This document shows, piece by piece, positions 18,412 to 27,470 of a DNA stretch of 64,000 nt. The stretch covers positions 186,001 through 250,000 of the forward strand of contig NZ_BPQV01000005.1 in NCBI RefSeq assembly GCF_022179465.1, given 5' to 3'. Position numbers and translations under genes: made by a program. This stretch comes from Methylobacterium organophilum. GTDB taxonomy: Bacteria > Pseudomonadota > Alphaproteobacteria > Rhizobiales > Beijerinckiaceae. The notes below the pieces were generated by a model that did no database searches, was not told the DNA's origin, and was given only the letters and a program-made list of their open reading frames with translations. The number at the start of each line of letters is the position of its first letter. Within the stretch, counting starts at the first letter, position 1.

Positions 18412-19785
18412 TCACCCCGGACATTTTCTTCTAAACTCTATATAAGATCGCTTCAATATATCAAGCGGCGCACGCTGCTTACTCTCAAAAACTTCGACCA
18501 TCTGCTCGATATCGACATCCGTCAGCGTGATAATGCTCCGACGCTGGCCAGACCACAGATCCACCGTGCTCTCCATGCGAGCCTTTTTCAAAGGCGAGCG
18601 TGTCACCAGAACCCCGAATTTGCCCAGACTGTCTGTGAGGTATCGGTTCAGCTGGTCAATATGCTGTCGTTCAACCTGGGCGACATTCTTCATTTCGAAA
18701 ACGATCTGACGGCTACCATAGTCGTTGAATATTTCCCGCAGAAACGGATCCTGCTGCCCATTGTACATAATTAGGTCGCGGATCGTTACGCCGCTGTCCG
18801 TGCGGCTTTGGGCAGCGGCAAAGTCGAGATGTGGGTACAGCATTGAAGGAAGGAGCTGGCACATCACATCTTCGTATTTCCGGTCCGCGCCGTCGCCCTT
18901 GCCGGTTGGCAGTTTTTTCAGGTCCGCCAGCTTCCGCCGCGCTGATAAGACCGGGATCTGTGTAAACAGCGGATCGGACGTACAGTCATCGCAGGTGCGC
19001 TCCTTCTCCTTGGTATAGGCGTCAATGACCCCATAATTTTCACGGTTGAAGTTCAGAACTTTGACTTTGTCAAGCTTCTCGCCGGCGTGCGCGACATCAT
19101 CCTGAGGACAGTGGTTCTTGAAATAGTCGTCGTATGATATCCACGGGACGAACCGCAGCCATCGTTTCGGAACCAGCATGATCGGAATGCCGGTTTCCGG
19201 GTTGGATGGCAGCATAACGCCGTTCTCCGTCCTGAACTCCTGGTCCCGGTAGCTGTAAACCTGAAGCCCGTCGTGTGAAACAAGCGGAATCCCAAGTTCC
19301 TGGCAACGGTCTCTAGTAAAGTCGATCAGGAATGATTTGAGGAAGCTGCAGGCGAAATCGCTGATGCGGTCCTTAGAGATACCATCGACATAGAATTGGA
19401 GCTCTTCGAAGTGGCGGAAGCCACGTTGGTTGTACTGTGGGATCGATTCGAAGAGCGTTAATATTTCATCGGCTTTGGCTGGTCCGATACGTTTCCCCGT
19501 TCTGGTCGCGGATGACCCCAGTCCGACTTCAGCGCACTCGGACGAGATGATTAGGGCCCTTCGGGCTTCTTCGCGGCGCCCTGCCTTCGTCAGATAGCCA
19601 AGGTGATTGAAGGCGTTGATCAGCGACGTGTGGAGTGCCTGATCCTGTTGGGACGGTGACCGCCAGAGCAGGAACGGATCGACGTAGAGGGGGATGTCCT
19701 CGTTGAAAAACGGGATCGCGAAATCCAAGGTCGATTGCGGAGTGGCGATCCCGTAGTGATCGGTAAGGCGTGGATTGATCAGCAT
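18412..19785 (-). CDS. PD-(D/E)XK-type nuclease-like protein of a low-GC three-gene cassette
   Basis: A 457-residue soluble protein, first gene of the leftward cassette. The start at 19785 (MLINPRLTDHYGIATPQS) is preferred because the 49 further codons upstream look non-coding. The N-terminal two thirds are unrecognised (FFNEDIPLYVDPFLLW; DGISKDRISDFACSFLKSF). A CxxC pair (CDDC, ~265-268) precedes the C-terminal domain. That domain carries the ordered pattern of a restriction-endonuclease-like fold: Glu305 (KYEDVMCQ), Asp337 (TIRDLIMYN), Glu364-x-Lys366 (IVFEMKN) and Gln378 (HIDQLNRYL). Low GC content and insertion among housekeeping genes suggest horizontal transfer. A DNA-targeting defence role is inference. 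Confidence 0.78.
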   Translation of the reverse strand: MLINPRLTDHYGIATPQSTLDFAIPFFNEDIPLYVDPFLLWRSPSQQDQALHTSLINAFNHLGYLTKAGRREEARRALIISSECAEVGLGSSATRTGKRIGPAKADEILTLFESIPQYNQRGFRHFEELQFYVDGISKDRISDFACSFLKSFLIDFTRDRCQELGIPLVSHDGLQVYSYRDQEFRTENGVMLPSNPETGIPIMLVPKRWLRFVPWISYDDYFKNHCPQDDVAHAGEKLDKVKVLNFNRENYGVIDAYTKEKERTCDDCTSDPLFTQIPVLSARRKLADLKKLPTGKGDGADRKYEDVMCQLLPSMLYPHLDFAAAQSRTDSGVTIRDLIMYNGQQDPFLREIFNDYGSRQIVFEMKNVAQVERQHIDQLNRYLTDSLGKFGVLVTRSPLKKARMESTVDLWSGQRRSIITLTDVDIEQMVEVFESKQRAPLDILKRSYIEFRRKCPG

Positions 19786-20012
19786 CTTAGGGCCGATTCT
19801 ACCACATGCGGGGCGCGAGATGCTCAGACCGCAAGCATTTCTCCCCAATCGGTTGTGAACCTGTGCGACAGCTGCTTGACTGGCCCCGCTCAACGTCCGC
19901 TTGAGGGGCGGGCGCCAACTTCGGCTTTCCACCCGATCCAGACGTTCGGCGGAAGCAGGTCGAATGTCCGCAAGGGGTCAAAACTAGACGCGCTGGCACG
20001 CCTCACCCCATA
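19786..20012. repeat. Right flank of the low-GC island
   Basis: No gene is supported. The stretch 19885-19990 has repeat-like sequence (CGTCCGCTTGAGG, CTTTCCACCCGATCCAGACG, AATGTCCGCAAGGGGTC) in the same style as the left flank, including the shared 11-mer CGTTCGGCGGA at 19942-19952. It presumably also contains the promoter of the cassette, just upstream of 19785. Confidence 0.4.
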
Positions 20013-20049
20013 AAAAATCCGGCCCCACGTCCTGCGGGGCCGGATTTTT
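20013..20049. terminator. Bidirectional rho-independent terminator
   Basis: A perfect 14-bp stem, AAAAATCCGGCCCC pairing with GGGGCCGGATTTTT across a 9-base loop (20027-20035). The A-run on one side and T-run on the other make it work in both directions. It would terminate the leftward small secreted protein gene and insulate it from the island. Confidence 0.9.
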
Positions 20050-20085
20050 CGTCGTGCGCCCGCGCGGGGCGCGATGTGCCGAGCC

Positions 20086-20292
20086 TTAGCGGTGGGCCGG
20101 GCGGTGGGTGACCGTGCCGGTGGCGGTGACGTCGCGGCTCGGCTGGGTCTGGGCGACGGCGGTGCCGGAGACCGTGCCGCCGGAGACGGCGGCCTGGGCG
20201 GCGATGCCGGCCGGGGCGGTGTAGCTCTGGGCGAAGGCCGGGGTGGCGGCGGCCAGCGAGAGGGCGAGGGCGGCGGAGGCGATGCGGGTCAT
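20086..20292 (-). CDS. Small secreted protein, 68 residues
   Basis: The precursor has a clear Sec signal peptide ([22 protein letters not shown], written here in two parts: [13 protein letters not shown] and AAATPAFAQ) with AxA-type cleavage after residue ~21. The mature part is about 46 residues, rich in Thr, Ser, Ala and Val, and ends in THRPAHR. The start at 20292 has GGAG 7 bases upstream; an ATG four codons earlier overlaps that motif and is less likely. The gene is followed by a strong terminator at 20013-20049. Function unknown. Confidence 0.7.
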   Translation of the reverse strand: MTRIASAALALSLAAATPAFAQSYTAPAGIAAQAAVSGGTVSGTAVAQTQPSRDVTATGTVTHRPAHR

Positions 20293-20564
20293 GAGGGGCT
20301 CCATTCTGGTCGTCGTGGTGCGGCCCGGTGGCTGTCGCCGTGGCCGTCATCCGATGAGCGGTATCTGGGCCTCGCCCCCGCGCCGGAACAGCGGAATAAA
20401 TTCGATCGAACCGTTCGAGAATTTCGAAAAGCCGCCGCGCCGGCGTCTCCACGCGGGCCTCGTGCCGGGAGGGGGCGGCCGGCGTTTTCGGAATCGGGAT
20501 GCTGCGGCCGGGCGGATCCGCGCAGCCCATCGCGCCCGGGCCGCGGCGCGCTATAAGGGGGGCG

Positions 20565-22229
20565 ATGCCGATCTCCGCCGACACCGCGCCCGGGCGCGCC
20601 GACGCCCTCCTCTCCGTCGAGGACCTTTCGGTCGCCTTCCGCACCCGCGGCGGCGACAGCCTCGCCGTCGACCGGGTCAGCTTCGCGATCCGGCCCGGGC
20701 AGACCGTGGCGCTGGTGGGCGAATCCGGCTCCGGCAAGTCGGTCACCGCCCTCTCGATCCTGCGGCTCCTCGACGGGGCGGCGCATCACCCGGGCGGGCG
20801 CATCCTGTTCAAGGGCCGCGACCTGCTCGGCCTGCCCGAACGCGACCTGCGGCAGGTGCGCGGGGCCGACATCACCATGGTCTTCCAGGAGCCCATGACC
20901 TCGCTCAACCCGCTGCACACGATCCAGCGGCAGATCGGCGAGGTGCTGGCGCTGCATCGGGGCCTGAGCGGCCGCAAGGCCCGGGCCCGCATCCTCGAAC
21001 TGCTCGACCTCGTCGGCATCCGCGATGCCGAGCGGCGGCTCGGCGCCTATCCGCACGAGCTCTCCGGCGGCCAGCGCCAGCGGGTGATGATCGCCATGGC
21101 GCTCGCCTGCGAGCCCGACCTGCTCGTGGCCGACGAGCCGACCACCGCCCTCGACGTGACGGTGCAGGCCCAGATCCTGGCGCTGCTCGCCGACCTGCAG
21201 AAGCGGCTCGGCATGGCCATGCTGTTCATCACCCACGATCTCGGCATCGTCCGGCGCATCGCCGACCATGTCTGCGTGATGCTGCGCGGGCGCATCGTGG
21301 AGGCCGGCCCGGTGGCCGAGGTGTTCGGCCACCCGCGCCACGAATACACGCAGCGCCTGCTCGCCTCCGAGCCCACCGGCCGCGCCAACCCGGTGCCGGA
21401 GGCGGCCGAGCGGCTGGTCGAGGCCGGGCCGATCAAGGTCTGGTTCCCCCTGAAGACCGGGCTGCTCCGGCGGGTGACCGGCCACGTCAAGGCGGTCGAC
21501 GGGGTCAGCCTGCGGGTGCGGGCGGGGGAGACCGTGGGGGTCGTCGGCGAATCCGGCTCGGGCAAGACCACCCTCGGCCTCGCCCTGCTGCGCCTGACCC
21601 GCAGCGAAGGGCCGATCGTCTTCCTCGGCCGGGCCATCGAGGCCCTCGGCCCCGGGGCCATGCGGCCCCTGCGCCGGCACATGCAGGTGGTCTTCCAGGA
21701 TCCCTACGGCTCCCTGTCGCCGCGCATGTCCGTGGGCGACATCGTCGCGGAGGGCCTCGAAGTGCAGGGGCTGGTGCGCTCCAAGGCCGCCCGTCGGGCG
21801 TCCGTGGCCAAGGCCTTGACGGATGTGGGGCTCGACCCGGCCGCCATGGATCGCTACCCGCACGAATTCTCCGGCGGCCAACGCCAGCGCATCGCCATCG
21901 CCCGGGCCATCGTGCTCGAGCCTCGCTTCGTCGTGCTCGACGAGCCGACCTCGGCGCTCGACCGCTCGGTGCAGGCCCAGATCGTGACCCTGCTGCGCGA
22001 CCTGCAGCGGGAGCGCGGCCTCGCCTATCTCTTCATCAGCCACGACCTGAAGGTGGTGCGCGCCCTCTCGAACTACGTGCTGGTGATGCAGAACGGGAAG
22101 GTCGTCGAGGAAGGACCGGCCGCGGAGATCTTTTCCGCGCCGAAGACCGAGTATACCCGTGCCCTCTTCGCCGCCGCCTTCGAGATGGAGGCGGACGCCC
22201 TCGCCGAGGCCGAGCCGCTTCCGGCCTGA
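20565..22229 (+). CDS. yejF: Tandem ABC transporter ATPase of the dipeptide/oligopeptide (YejF) type
   Basis: A 554-residue protein made of two fused ABC ATPase modules. Module 1 has Walker A GESGSGKS (~residue 50), signature LSGGQRQRV and Walker [14 protein letters not shown]. Module 2 has GESGSGKTT (~residue 330), FSGGQRQRI and [11 protein letters not shown]. The ATG at 20565 follows AAGGGGGG and precedes [10 protein letters not shown]. YejF-type proteins energise import of peptides or related solutes with YejA (binding protein) and YejB/YejE (permeases). None of those partners lies next to it here, so it is either an orphan or serves permeases encoded elsewhere. deoB starts 11 bases downstream. 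Confidence 0.9.
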   Translation: MPISADTAPGRADALLSVEDLSVAFRTRGGDSLAVDRVSFAIRPGQTVALVGESGSGKSVTALSILRLLDGAAHHPGGRILFKGRDLLGLPERDLRQVRGADITMVFQEPMTSLNPLHTIQRQIGEVLALHRGLSGRKARARILELLDLVGIRDAERRLGAYPHELSGGQRQRVMIAMALACEPDLLVADEPTTALDVTVQAQILALLADLQKRLGMAMLFITHDLGIVRRIADHVCVMLRGRIVEAGPVAEVFGHPRHEYTQRLLASEPTGRANPVPEAAERLVEAGPIKVWFPLKTGLLRRVTGHVKAVDGVSLRVRAGETVGVVGESGSGKTTLGLALLRLTRSEGPIVFLGRAIEALGPGAMRPLRRHMQVVFQDPYGSLSPRMSVGDIVAEGLEVQGLVRSKAARRASVAKALTDVGLDPAAMDRYPHEFSGGQRQRIAIARAIVLEPRFVVLDEPTSALDRSVQAQIVTLLRDLQRERGLAYLFISHDLKVVRALSNYVLVMQNGKVVEEGPAAEIFSAPKTEYTRALFAAAFEMEADALAEAEPLPA

Positions 22230-22240
22230 GACCCGTCACG

Positions 22241-23461
22241 ATGCCCCGTGCTCTCTTGATCGTCCTCGATTCCGTCGGCATCGGCGGAGGCCCCGATGCC
22301 GCCCGCTACGGCGATGCCGGCGCGGACACGGTCGGCCACATCGCCGAATGCTGCGCGGTGGGCGGCGGCGACCGGGCCGGTCTGCGCGCCGGCCCCCTGT
22401 GCCTGCCGAATTTGGCCGCCCTCGGCCTCGGCCTCGCCTGCGAGGGCGCCACAGGCCGCCTCCCCCCGGGCCTCGCGCCCTCGGGCGCGGTGCAGGGCGC
22501 CTACGGCCACGCGGTCGAGACCGCAGCCGGCAAGGACACGCCGTCCGGCCACTGGGAGATCACCGGTCTGCCGATGCGCGAGGATTGGGGCCATTTCCCC
22601 GACACACAGCCCGCCTTCCCGCCCGAGCTGGTGGCGGCCCTCGTCGAACAGGCCGGCTTGCCCGGTATCCTGGGCGACCGGCACGCGGCGGGCACCGCCG
22701 TCATCGAGGCCTTCGGCGAGGAGCACCTGCGGACGGGCAAGCCGATCTGCTACACCTCCGCCGACAGCGTCTTCCAGATCGCCGCCCACGAGGACGCCTT
22801 CGGGCTCGCGCGCCTCTACGAGACCTGCCGCATCGCCCGGGACCTCTGCGACGCGTACCGCGTCGGCCGCGTCATCGCCCGGCCCTTCCTCGGCAGCGAC
22901 CGGGCGAGCTTCCGCCGCACGGCGAACCGGAAGGACTTCTCCGTCGCGCCCCCCGCCGACACGCTCCTCGACCGGCTCGCCGCCGAGGGGAGGGCCGTGG
23001 TCAGCGTCGGCAAGATCGGGGACATCTTCGCCCACCGCGCCACCGGGCAGGAGATCAAGCCGGCGGGCAACGCCGCCTGTCTCGACGCCGCGCTCGGCGC
23101 CTTCACCGCCCTGCCGGAGGGCGGCCTCGTCTTCCTCAACCTCGTGGATTTCGACACGGAGTATGGCCATCGCCGCGACGTGCCGGGCTATGCCGCCGCC
23201 CTGGAGGCCTTCGACGCCCGAGTGCCGGAGATCCGCGCCCTCCTGCAGGACGGTGATCTCTGCCTGATCACCGCCGATCACGGCAACGACCCGACCTGGC
23301 ACGGCACCGAGCATACCCGCGAGCAGGTGCCGATCCTCGCCTTCGGCCCCGGCCTCGCCCCGGCCGCACTCGGGTGCCGGGAGAGCTTCGCCGATATCGG
23401 CGCCTCGGTCGCGGCACATCTGGGAATTCCGCCGCTGCCGGCGGGCCGCTCCTGGTGGTGA
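22241..23461 (+). CDS. deoB: Phosphopentomutase
   Basis: A 406-residue metal-dependent enzyme of the alkaline phosphatase superfamily that interconverts (deoxy)ribose-1- and -5-phosphate in nucleoside salvage; cytoplasmic. Conserved motifs are [16 protein letters not shown] at the N-terminus with the first metal Asp, [13 protein letters not shown] with the phospho-acceptor Thr, and [14 protein letters not shown] and [19 protein letters not shown] with metal-binding Asp/His residues. The start is 11 bases after the ABC ATPase stop, so co-transcription is likely although no functional link is obvious. Confidence 0.96.
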   Translation: MPRALLIVLDSVGIGGGPDAARYGDAGADTVGHIAECCAVGGGDRAGLRAGPLCLPNLAALGLGLACEGATGRLPPGLAPSGAVQGAYGHAVETAAGKDTPSGHWEITGLPMREDWGHFPDTQPAFPPELVAALVEQAGLPGILGDRHAAGTAVIEAFGEEHLRTGKPICYTSADSVFQIAAHEDAFGLARLYETCRIARDLCDAYRVGRVIARPFLGSDRASFRRTANRKDFSVAPPADTLLDRLAAEGRAVVSVGKIGDIFAHRATGQEIKPAGNAACLDAALGAFTALPEGGLVFLNLVDFDTEYGHRRDVPGYAAALEAFDARVPEIRALLQDGDLCLITADHGNDPTWHGTEHTREQVPILAFGPGLAPAALGCRESFADIGASVAAHLGIPPLPAGRSWW

Positions 23462-23470
23462 GCGGCTCCC

Positions 23471-25066
23471 TCAATACGCGTTCTCGGTCTTGAAGAGCGC
23501 GAAGGGCGTGGTCAGCAGGATCTGGAGGTCGAAGGCGACCGACCAGTTCTCAATGTAATAGAGGTCGTGCTCCACGCGCCGCTGCAGCTTCTCCGAGGTG
23601 TCGGTCTCGCCGCGCCATCCGTTGATCTGCGCCCAGCCGGTGATGCCGGGCTTGACCTTGTGGCGAGCGAAATAGCCGTCCACGACCTGATCGTAGAGGG
23701 TGTTGGCCGCCTTGGCCTGGAGGGCGTGAGGCCGGGGACCGACCAGCGACAGGTTGCCCTTGATGACGTTGAAGAGCTGCGGCAACTCGTCGAGCGAGGT
23801 CTTGCGGATGAAGCGCCCCACCGGCGTCACCCGCGGGTCGCCCTTGGTGACGAGCTTCGCGGCGGTGGCGTCGCCCTGGTCGACATACATCGAGCGGAAC
23901 TTGAAGACCTCGATCAGCTCGTTGTTGAAGCCGTAGCGCTTCTGCCGGAACAGCACGGGCCCTCGCGAGGTCAGTTTCACCGCGATCGCCACCGCGATCA
24001 TGATCGGGGAGAGCGCGAGCAGCATCGCGAGCCCGACCACGCGGTCGAACACCGTCTTGGCGATCACGTCCCAATCGGCCAGCGGCTTGTCGAACACGTC
24101 GAGGAGCGGCACCGAACCGAGATAGGAATAGGCCCGCGGACGCAGGCGCAGCTTGGTCGCATGCGCCGAGAGGCGGATGTCGATCGGCAGCACCCAGAGC
24201 TTGGCGAGCATCTGCAGGATGCGCGCCTCCGCCGAGATCGGCAGGGTGAAGACGATCAGGTCGAGCCGGGCTCGGCGGGCATAGGCAACGAGATCGCTGA
24301 CATTGCCGAGCTTGGGATATCCGGCGACCACATCCGAGGAACGGTTGTCGCCGCGGTCGTCGAACACGCCCACGATGCGGATGCCACTCTCCTCCGAGGC
24401 GTCGAGGGCACGGATCAGTTCCTCGGCCGCAGGGCCGCCGCCGACGATGGCGGTGCGGCGGTCGAAGCGGCCCCGGCGCATCTGGTCGGTCACGAACAGG
24501 GCGAGGGCGAGCCGGCCCGTGAGCAGCAGGGCGAGGCCGCAGACATAGAAGCTGCCGAGCCAGATCCGGGAGTAGTGGTCGGCGATCTTGGCGAGGAACA
24601 GGGCGGCCGCGACCAGCAGGAAGGTCAGCGTCCAGCCGGCGACGAGCTTGACCGCGCTCTTGGCGAAGCCGCGGAAAGCACCGAGACGGTAGAGGCCGCC
24701 CGCCTGGAACAGCCCGACCGCGATGAGCGCGATCCCGAAGATCGCGGAGAGATAGCCTATCCCGAACGGCACCGCGTCCCCGAGCACGAGGACCTTCACG
24801 CCTGCGCCGAACACGGCGATGAGGGCGAGTTCGGCCACGCGCACGATGCCGGCCAGCACCACGGACGAGAGCAGGGGCCCCTTCGGCATGGGGGCCAGGG
24901 CCTCGGCGGGGGCAACAGCGCTCGGAGGCGGGGAGCCCGCCCGCCCCTCCGAGAAGACTTCCCCGAACCCATCGCCCCTCGGAAGGGGCACCACGCCGGA
25001 ATCGGCGCGGACGGCACCGGGCTCGCCGGCGACTTTCAGGAGGTCACGGACGTCGAAGGCGCTCAT
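23471..25066 (-). CDS. Undecaprenyl-phosphate glucose phosphotransferase (WcaJ/polyprenyl phosphotransferase family)
   Basis: A 531-residue inner-membrane enzyme that starts polysaccharide repeat units by moving a hexose-1-phosphate to undecaprenyl phosphate. After a Pro/Gly-rich N-terminus there are about four membrane segments (~65-175), a CoA-binding-like Rossmann domain ([13 protein letters not shown]), a fifth hydrophobic segment and the C-terminal sugar-transferase domain with [47 protein letters not shown] and a closing ENAY. The start at 25066 ([11 protein letters not shown]) is preferred over a longer frame beginning inside the neighbouring gap. It is last in a leftward series after the export lipoprotein and glycosyltransferase genes. 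Confidence 0.92.
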   Translation of the reverse strand: MSAFDVRDLLKVAGEPGAVRADSGVVPLPRGDGFGEVFSEGRAGSPPPSAVAPAEALAPMPKGPLLSSVVLAGIVRVAELALIAVFGAGVKVLVLGDAVPFGIGYLSAIFGIALIAVGLFQAGGLYRLGAFRGFAKSAVKLVAGWTLTFLLVAAALFLAKIADHYSRIWLGSFYVCGLALLLTGRLALALFVTDQMRRGRFDRRTAIVGGGPAAEELIRALDASEESGIRIVGVFDDRGDNRSSDVVAGYPKLGNVSDLVAYARRARLDLIVFTLPISAEARILQMLAKLWVLPIDIRLSAHATKLRLRPRAYSYLGSVPLLDVFDKPLADWDVIAKTVFDRVVGLAMLLALSPIMIAVAIAVKLTSRGPVLFRQKRYGFNNELIEVFKFRSMYVDQGDATAAKLVTKGDPRVTPVGRFIRKTSLDELPQLFNVIKGNLSLVGPRPHALQAKAANTLYDQVVDGYFARHKVKPGITGWAQINGWRGETDTSEKLQRRVEHDLYYIENWSVAFDLQILLTTPFALFKTENAY

Positions 25067-25145
25067 GGCCGTCTTCCAAAATACCCGGCGGGGCTCATTC
25101 CCACTCCCCGCACCACAATGATTGCAGCGGTCGCTCTCGGAACGC

Positions 25146-26459
25146 TTAACGGCCCGCCGCCTCGAAGGCCGCGTGCCCGGACGGGAGGGCAACGGCGCGG
25201 GCCCGGGCCTGGAAGGCCGCCGCGTAACCGGAGAGCACGTCCGCTCCCATCCGCTTCATCGAGAAGCGCGTCCTGACGGAAGCGCTCAGGCGCTCGGCCT
25301 CGGCGGCGCGAACCTCCGGCGCCTGACGCAGGATCGCATCGATGGCGACCGCCAGCGCGGCGGAGTCCCGTGGGGGCACGAGGGGATGGTCGGTGCCGGC
25401 GAAGATCTCCGGCACACCGCCGACATGGGTCGCCACCAGCGGCTGACAGGCGGCCGCCGCCTCCAGCACGACGTAGGGCAGGGATTCGGCCAGCGAGGGC
25501 ACCACCATCACCCGGCCCCGCGTCAGGACGGGGCGGATCGGCTGGGGCGGCTCGAAGGTCACGGCGTCGGCGAGCCCCAGGCGCTCCGCCTGGGCAGCGA
25601 GGAGCCCCGCGTCCGGCCCGGATCCGACCAGGAGGAGCGAGAGGGAGCGGCCGGCGGCCCGCAGGGACGCCACGGCCTCGAGGAGGTAGGGAATGCCCTT
25701 CGCCTCGCGCAACTCGCCGATATAGACGAGGTCGTACGGCTCGACCGCGCGCTCGACGGGGGCGAACTCGCTCTCGGCGATGCCGTTATGGACGATCCGC
25801 GTGAGCCGGGCGGGTCCCCCGGCATAGGCGCGGTGACGCCCGGCCACATACTCGCTCTCGAACAGGAACACGTCGGTGCGCCGGGCGAGCAGCCCTTCGG
25901 CGGCCATGTAGAGCTTATGCAGGGGCGTGCCCGGCTTGTAATTGTAGCTGCCGCCATGGGGCGTGTAGGCGCGGATCAGGGGGCGGGTACCGGGCTCGAC
26001 GGGGCAGGCCCGGGCATAGACGCCGCCCTTGGCGCCGTGGCCGTGCAGCACCGTCGCGCCCAGAGCCTCGGCATGGGCCGCCACCGCGAGCATGTTTCGC
26101 AGGTCGGTGACATGCGGATTGCGCCGCATCGGCAGCCGCTTCACGCCGAGGGCGAGACTGGGACCGAGCTCGTCGAGGGCGCGCGCCGCCCGTTCGGCGC
26201 CCGTCGAGGCATCGCAGACGATGCCGACAGCATGCCCGGCCTCCGCCTGCAAGCGAGCCAAGTCCATCACGTGCCGGAACAGGCCGCCCACCGGCGCGCG
26301 GAACACGTGCAGGATGCGATGACGCTCGACGGATGCGGCGCCGCTGCCGGACAGAGTCTCCGCATGGATCGGGGCGGCGGGGAGGGGGCTCAGACTGGCG
26401 ACCACGGGGAGGGCTCCGGCGGCAAGTTCGCGGCGCGGATCTCTGAGCCGGCCCCTCAC
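25146..26459 (-). CDS. Glycosyltransferase family 4 (group 1)
   Basis: A 437-residue GT-B glycosyltransferase. The N-terminal acceptor domain starts at HRILHVFRAPVGGLFRHV (~47-64). The C-terminal donor domain has YIGELREAKGIPYLLEA, PSLAESLPYVVLEAAAACQPLVATHVGGVPE in two adjoining motifs (including the E-x7-E type active site), consistent with retaining nucleotide-sugar transferases. It starts at GTG 26459; about 45 residues precede the fold and may be poorly conserved. It lies between the Wza-like lipoprotein and the WcaJ-type gene in the same direction, so it probably builds the repeat unit of the exopolysaccharide. Sugar specificity cannot be read from the sequence. Confidence 0.88.
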   Translation of the reverse strand: MRGRLRDPRRELAAGALPVVASLSPLPAAPIHAETLSGSGAASVERHRILHVFRAPVGGLFRHVMDLARLQAEAGHAVGIVCDASTGAERAARALDELGPSLALGVKRLPMRRNPHVTDLRNMLAVAAHAEALGATVLHGHGAKGGVYARACPVEPGTRPLIRAYTPHGGSYNYKPGTPLHKLYMAAEGLLARRTDVFLFESEYVAGRHRAYAGGPARLTRIVHNGIAESEFAPVERAVEPYDLVYIGELREAKGIPYLLEAVASLRAAGRSLSLLLVGSGPDAGLLAAQAERLGLADAVTFEPPQPIRPVLTRGRVMVVPSLAESLPYVVLEAAAACQPLVATHVGGVPEIFAGTDHPLVPPRDSAALAVAIDAILRQAPEVRAAEAERLSASVRTRFSMKRMGADVLSGYAAAFQARARAVALPSGHAAFEAAGR

Positions 26460-26492
26460 GGGGCGGTGCAGGATCGCGGCGTTCGATCGCCA

Positions 26493-26621
26493 GCCACCCT
26501 GGGTGGCAAGGATGGTCGAGCCGTTAAGGGGACCGGCCGCAAGGTCGCACCGTCCCCAGAGGAGGGCCGGACAGGGCTGGTTTCGCCCCGCGTGGTGACG
26601 GCTGCGTTAAGGGCAGCCGTC
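26493..26621. promoter_or_regulatory. Dyads and CGTTAAGG motifs between glycosyltransferase and export lipoprotein genes
   Basis: This 229-base gap (26460-26688) contains a perfect palindrome GCCACCC-T-GGGTGGC (26493-26507), the motif CGTTAAGG at 26522-26529, and GACGGCTG-N9-CAGCCGTC (26597-26621) whose loop contains a second CGTTAAGG (26605-26612). The reverse complement CCTTAACG appears twice more upstream of the Wzz-like gene. This suggests a shared regulator of the locus, or a leader hairpin for the glycosyltransferase gene. Confidence 0.4.
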
Positions 26622-26688
26622 GAATTGCGCCGATCTCCGGAGCGCTCCGCGCCGACCTGAAACCGGTTCAGTGCCCGTGAGCTTGGCC

Positions 26689-27273
26689 CTAGAAGAAGCG
26701 CTCCTTGATGACGATGGTGTCGCCGGGGCGGACGGGATAGCTCATCGGCACGATACCGTTGACGAGGCCCTCAGGCCCCGCGCCGGGACGGGTCAGCACG
26801 GCATAGTCGCGGGCGGCGCGGGGACCGAAGCCCTGCGCGATCGCGACCGCAGTCTCGACGGTCATGCCGTTGACGTAGGGGTACTGGCCGGAGGTCGTGA
26901 CCTCGCCCAGTATGTAGAAGGGTCGGTAGGCGTCGACCTCAACCGTAACGTGCGGCTCGCGCACGAAACCCGCCGCGAGCTTCGCCTCGATCGCCCGCGC
27001 CGCCTGGGCCGTGCTCTGGCCGCCGACGACGACCGTGCCGATCAGCGGCATGGCGATGCGGCCGGCGCCATCGACGGCGTAGATGTTGGACAGATTGTCC
27101 TGGCCGAACACGATCACCCGCAGCCGGTCGCCGGCGGCGAGGGTGTAGCGGGCGCCGATCGATCCGGTTCCGGTGGCGTCCAGCTCGTCCGTGCGGAAGC
27201 TCGGACGCAGGCAGCCGCCGAGCGCCAGGGTCGAGGTGAGGGCCAGGAGAAGAGCGCGCCTGTGCATCGCCAT
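26689..27273 (-). CDS. Polysaccharide export lipoprotein (Wza-like, Poly_export/SLBB)
   Basis: A 194-residue outer-membrane lipoprotein. The signal peptide ends in the lipobox LALGGC, lipidated at Cys21. A polysaccharide export domain follows (YTLAAGDRLRVIVFGQDNLS) with VDGAGRIAMPLIGTV, then an SLBB-type segment (FYILGEVTTSGQYPYVNGMTVETAVAIAQGF). The protein is shorter than E. coli Wza (~380 residues), as usual for alphaproteobacterial members. It should form the outer-membrane exit pore for the polymer. It is divergent from the Wzz-like gene and probably heads the leftward transcript with the glycosyltransferase and WcaJ-type genes. Confidence 0.92.
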   Translation of the reverse strand: MAMHRRALLLALTSTLALGGCLRPSFRTDELDATGTGSIGARYTLAAGDRLRVIVFGQDNLSNIYAVDGAGRIAMPLIGTVVVGGQSTAQAARAIEAKLAAGFVREPHVTVEVDAYRPFYILGEVTTSGQYPYVNGMTVETAVAIAQGFGPRAARDYAVLTRPGAGPEGLVNGIVPMSYPVRPGDTIVIKERFF

Positions 27274-27378
27274 CGCCGAGGAGAGGGTGTCTAGGGCCCA
27301 GACCTAAGCGCTCATGGTTAATGAACCCTCACCCGAGGCCGCTCCGGCGCATCGGGCGCCTCGTCCGAGACCTCCGCC

Positions 27379-27403
27379 CCTTAACGGCCGGTCAACCTTA
27401 ACG
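27379..27403. promoter_or_regulatory. Two CCTTAACG direct repeats in the divergent export-lipoprotein/Wzz promoter
   Basis: CCTTAACG occurs at 27379-27386 and 27396-27403, starts 17 bases apart, in the ~200-base divergent promoter region. The same octamer (opposite orientation) occurs twice at 26522-26612. A TTAA-containing octamer is rare in this GC-rich sequence, so the recurrence is a plausible regulator site. Confidence 0.45.
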
Positions 27404-27470
27404 CTCTCTAATGGCCCAAACCGGTCGGTCTGCTCGGGCCGGTTGCCCGCTCCGCGTCGAAGATCCAGGC

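Noticed and set aside
20305-20564. GGAAC near 20393 as a sigma-EcfG promoter for the ABC ATPase gene
   Set aside because: The next CGTT is 22 bases away, outside the 16-17 base spacing.
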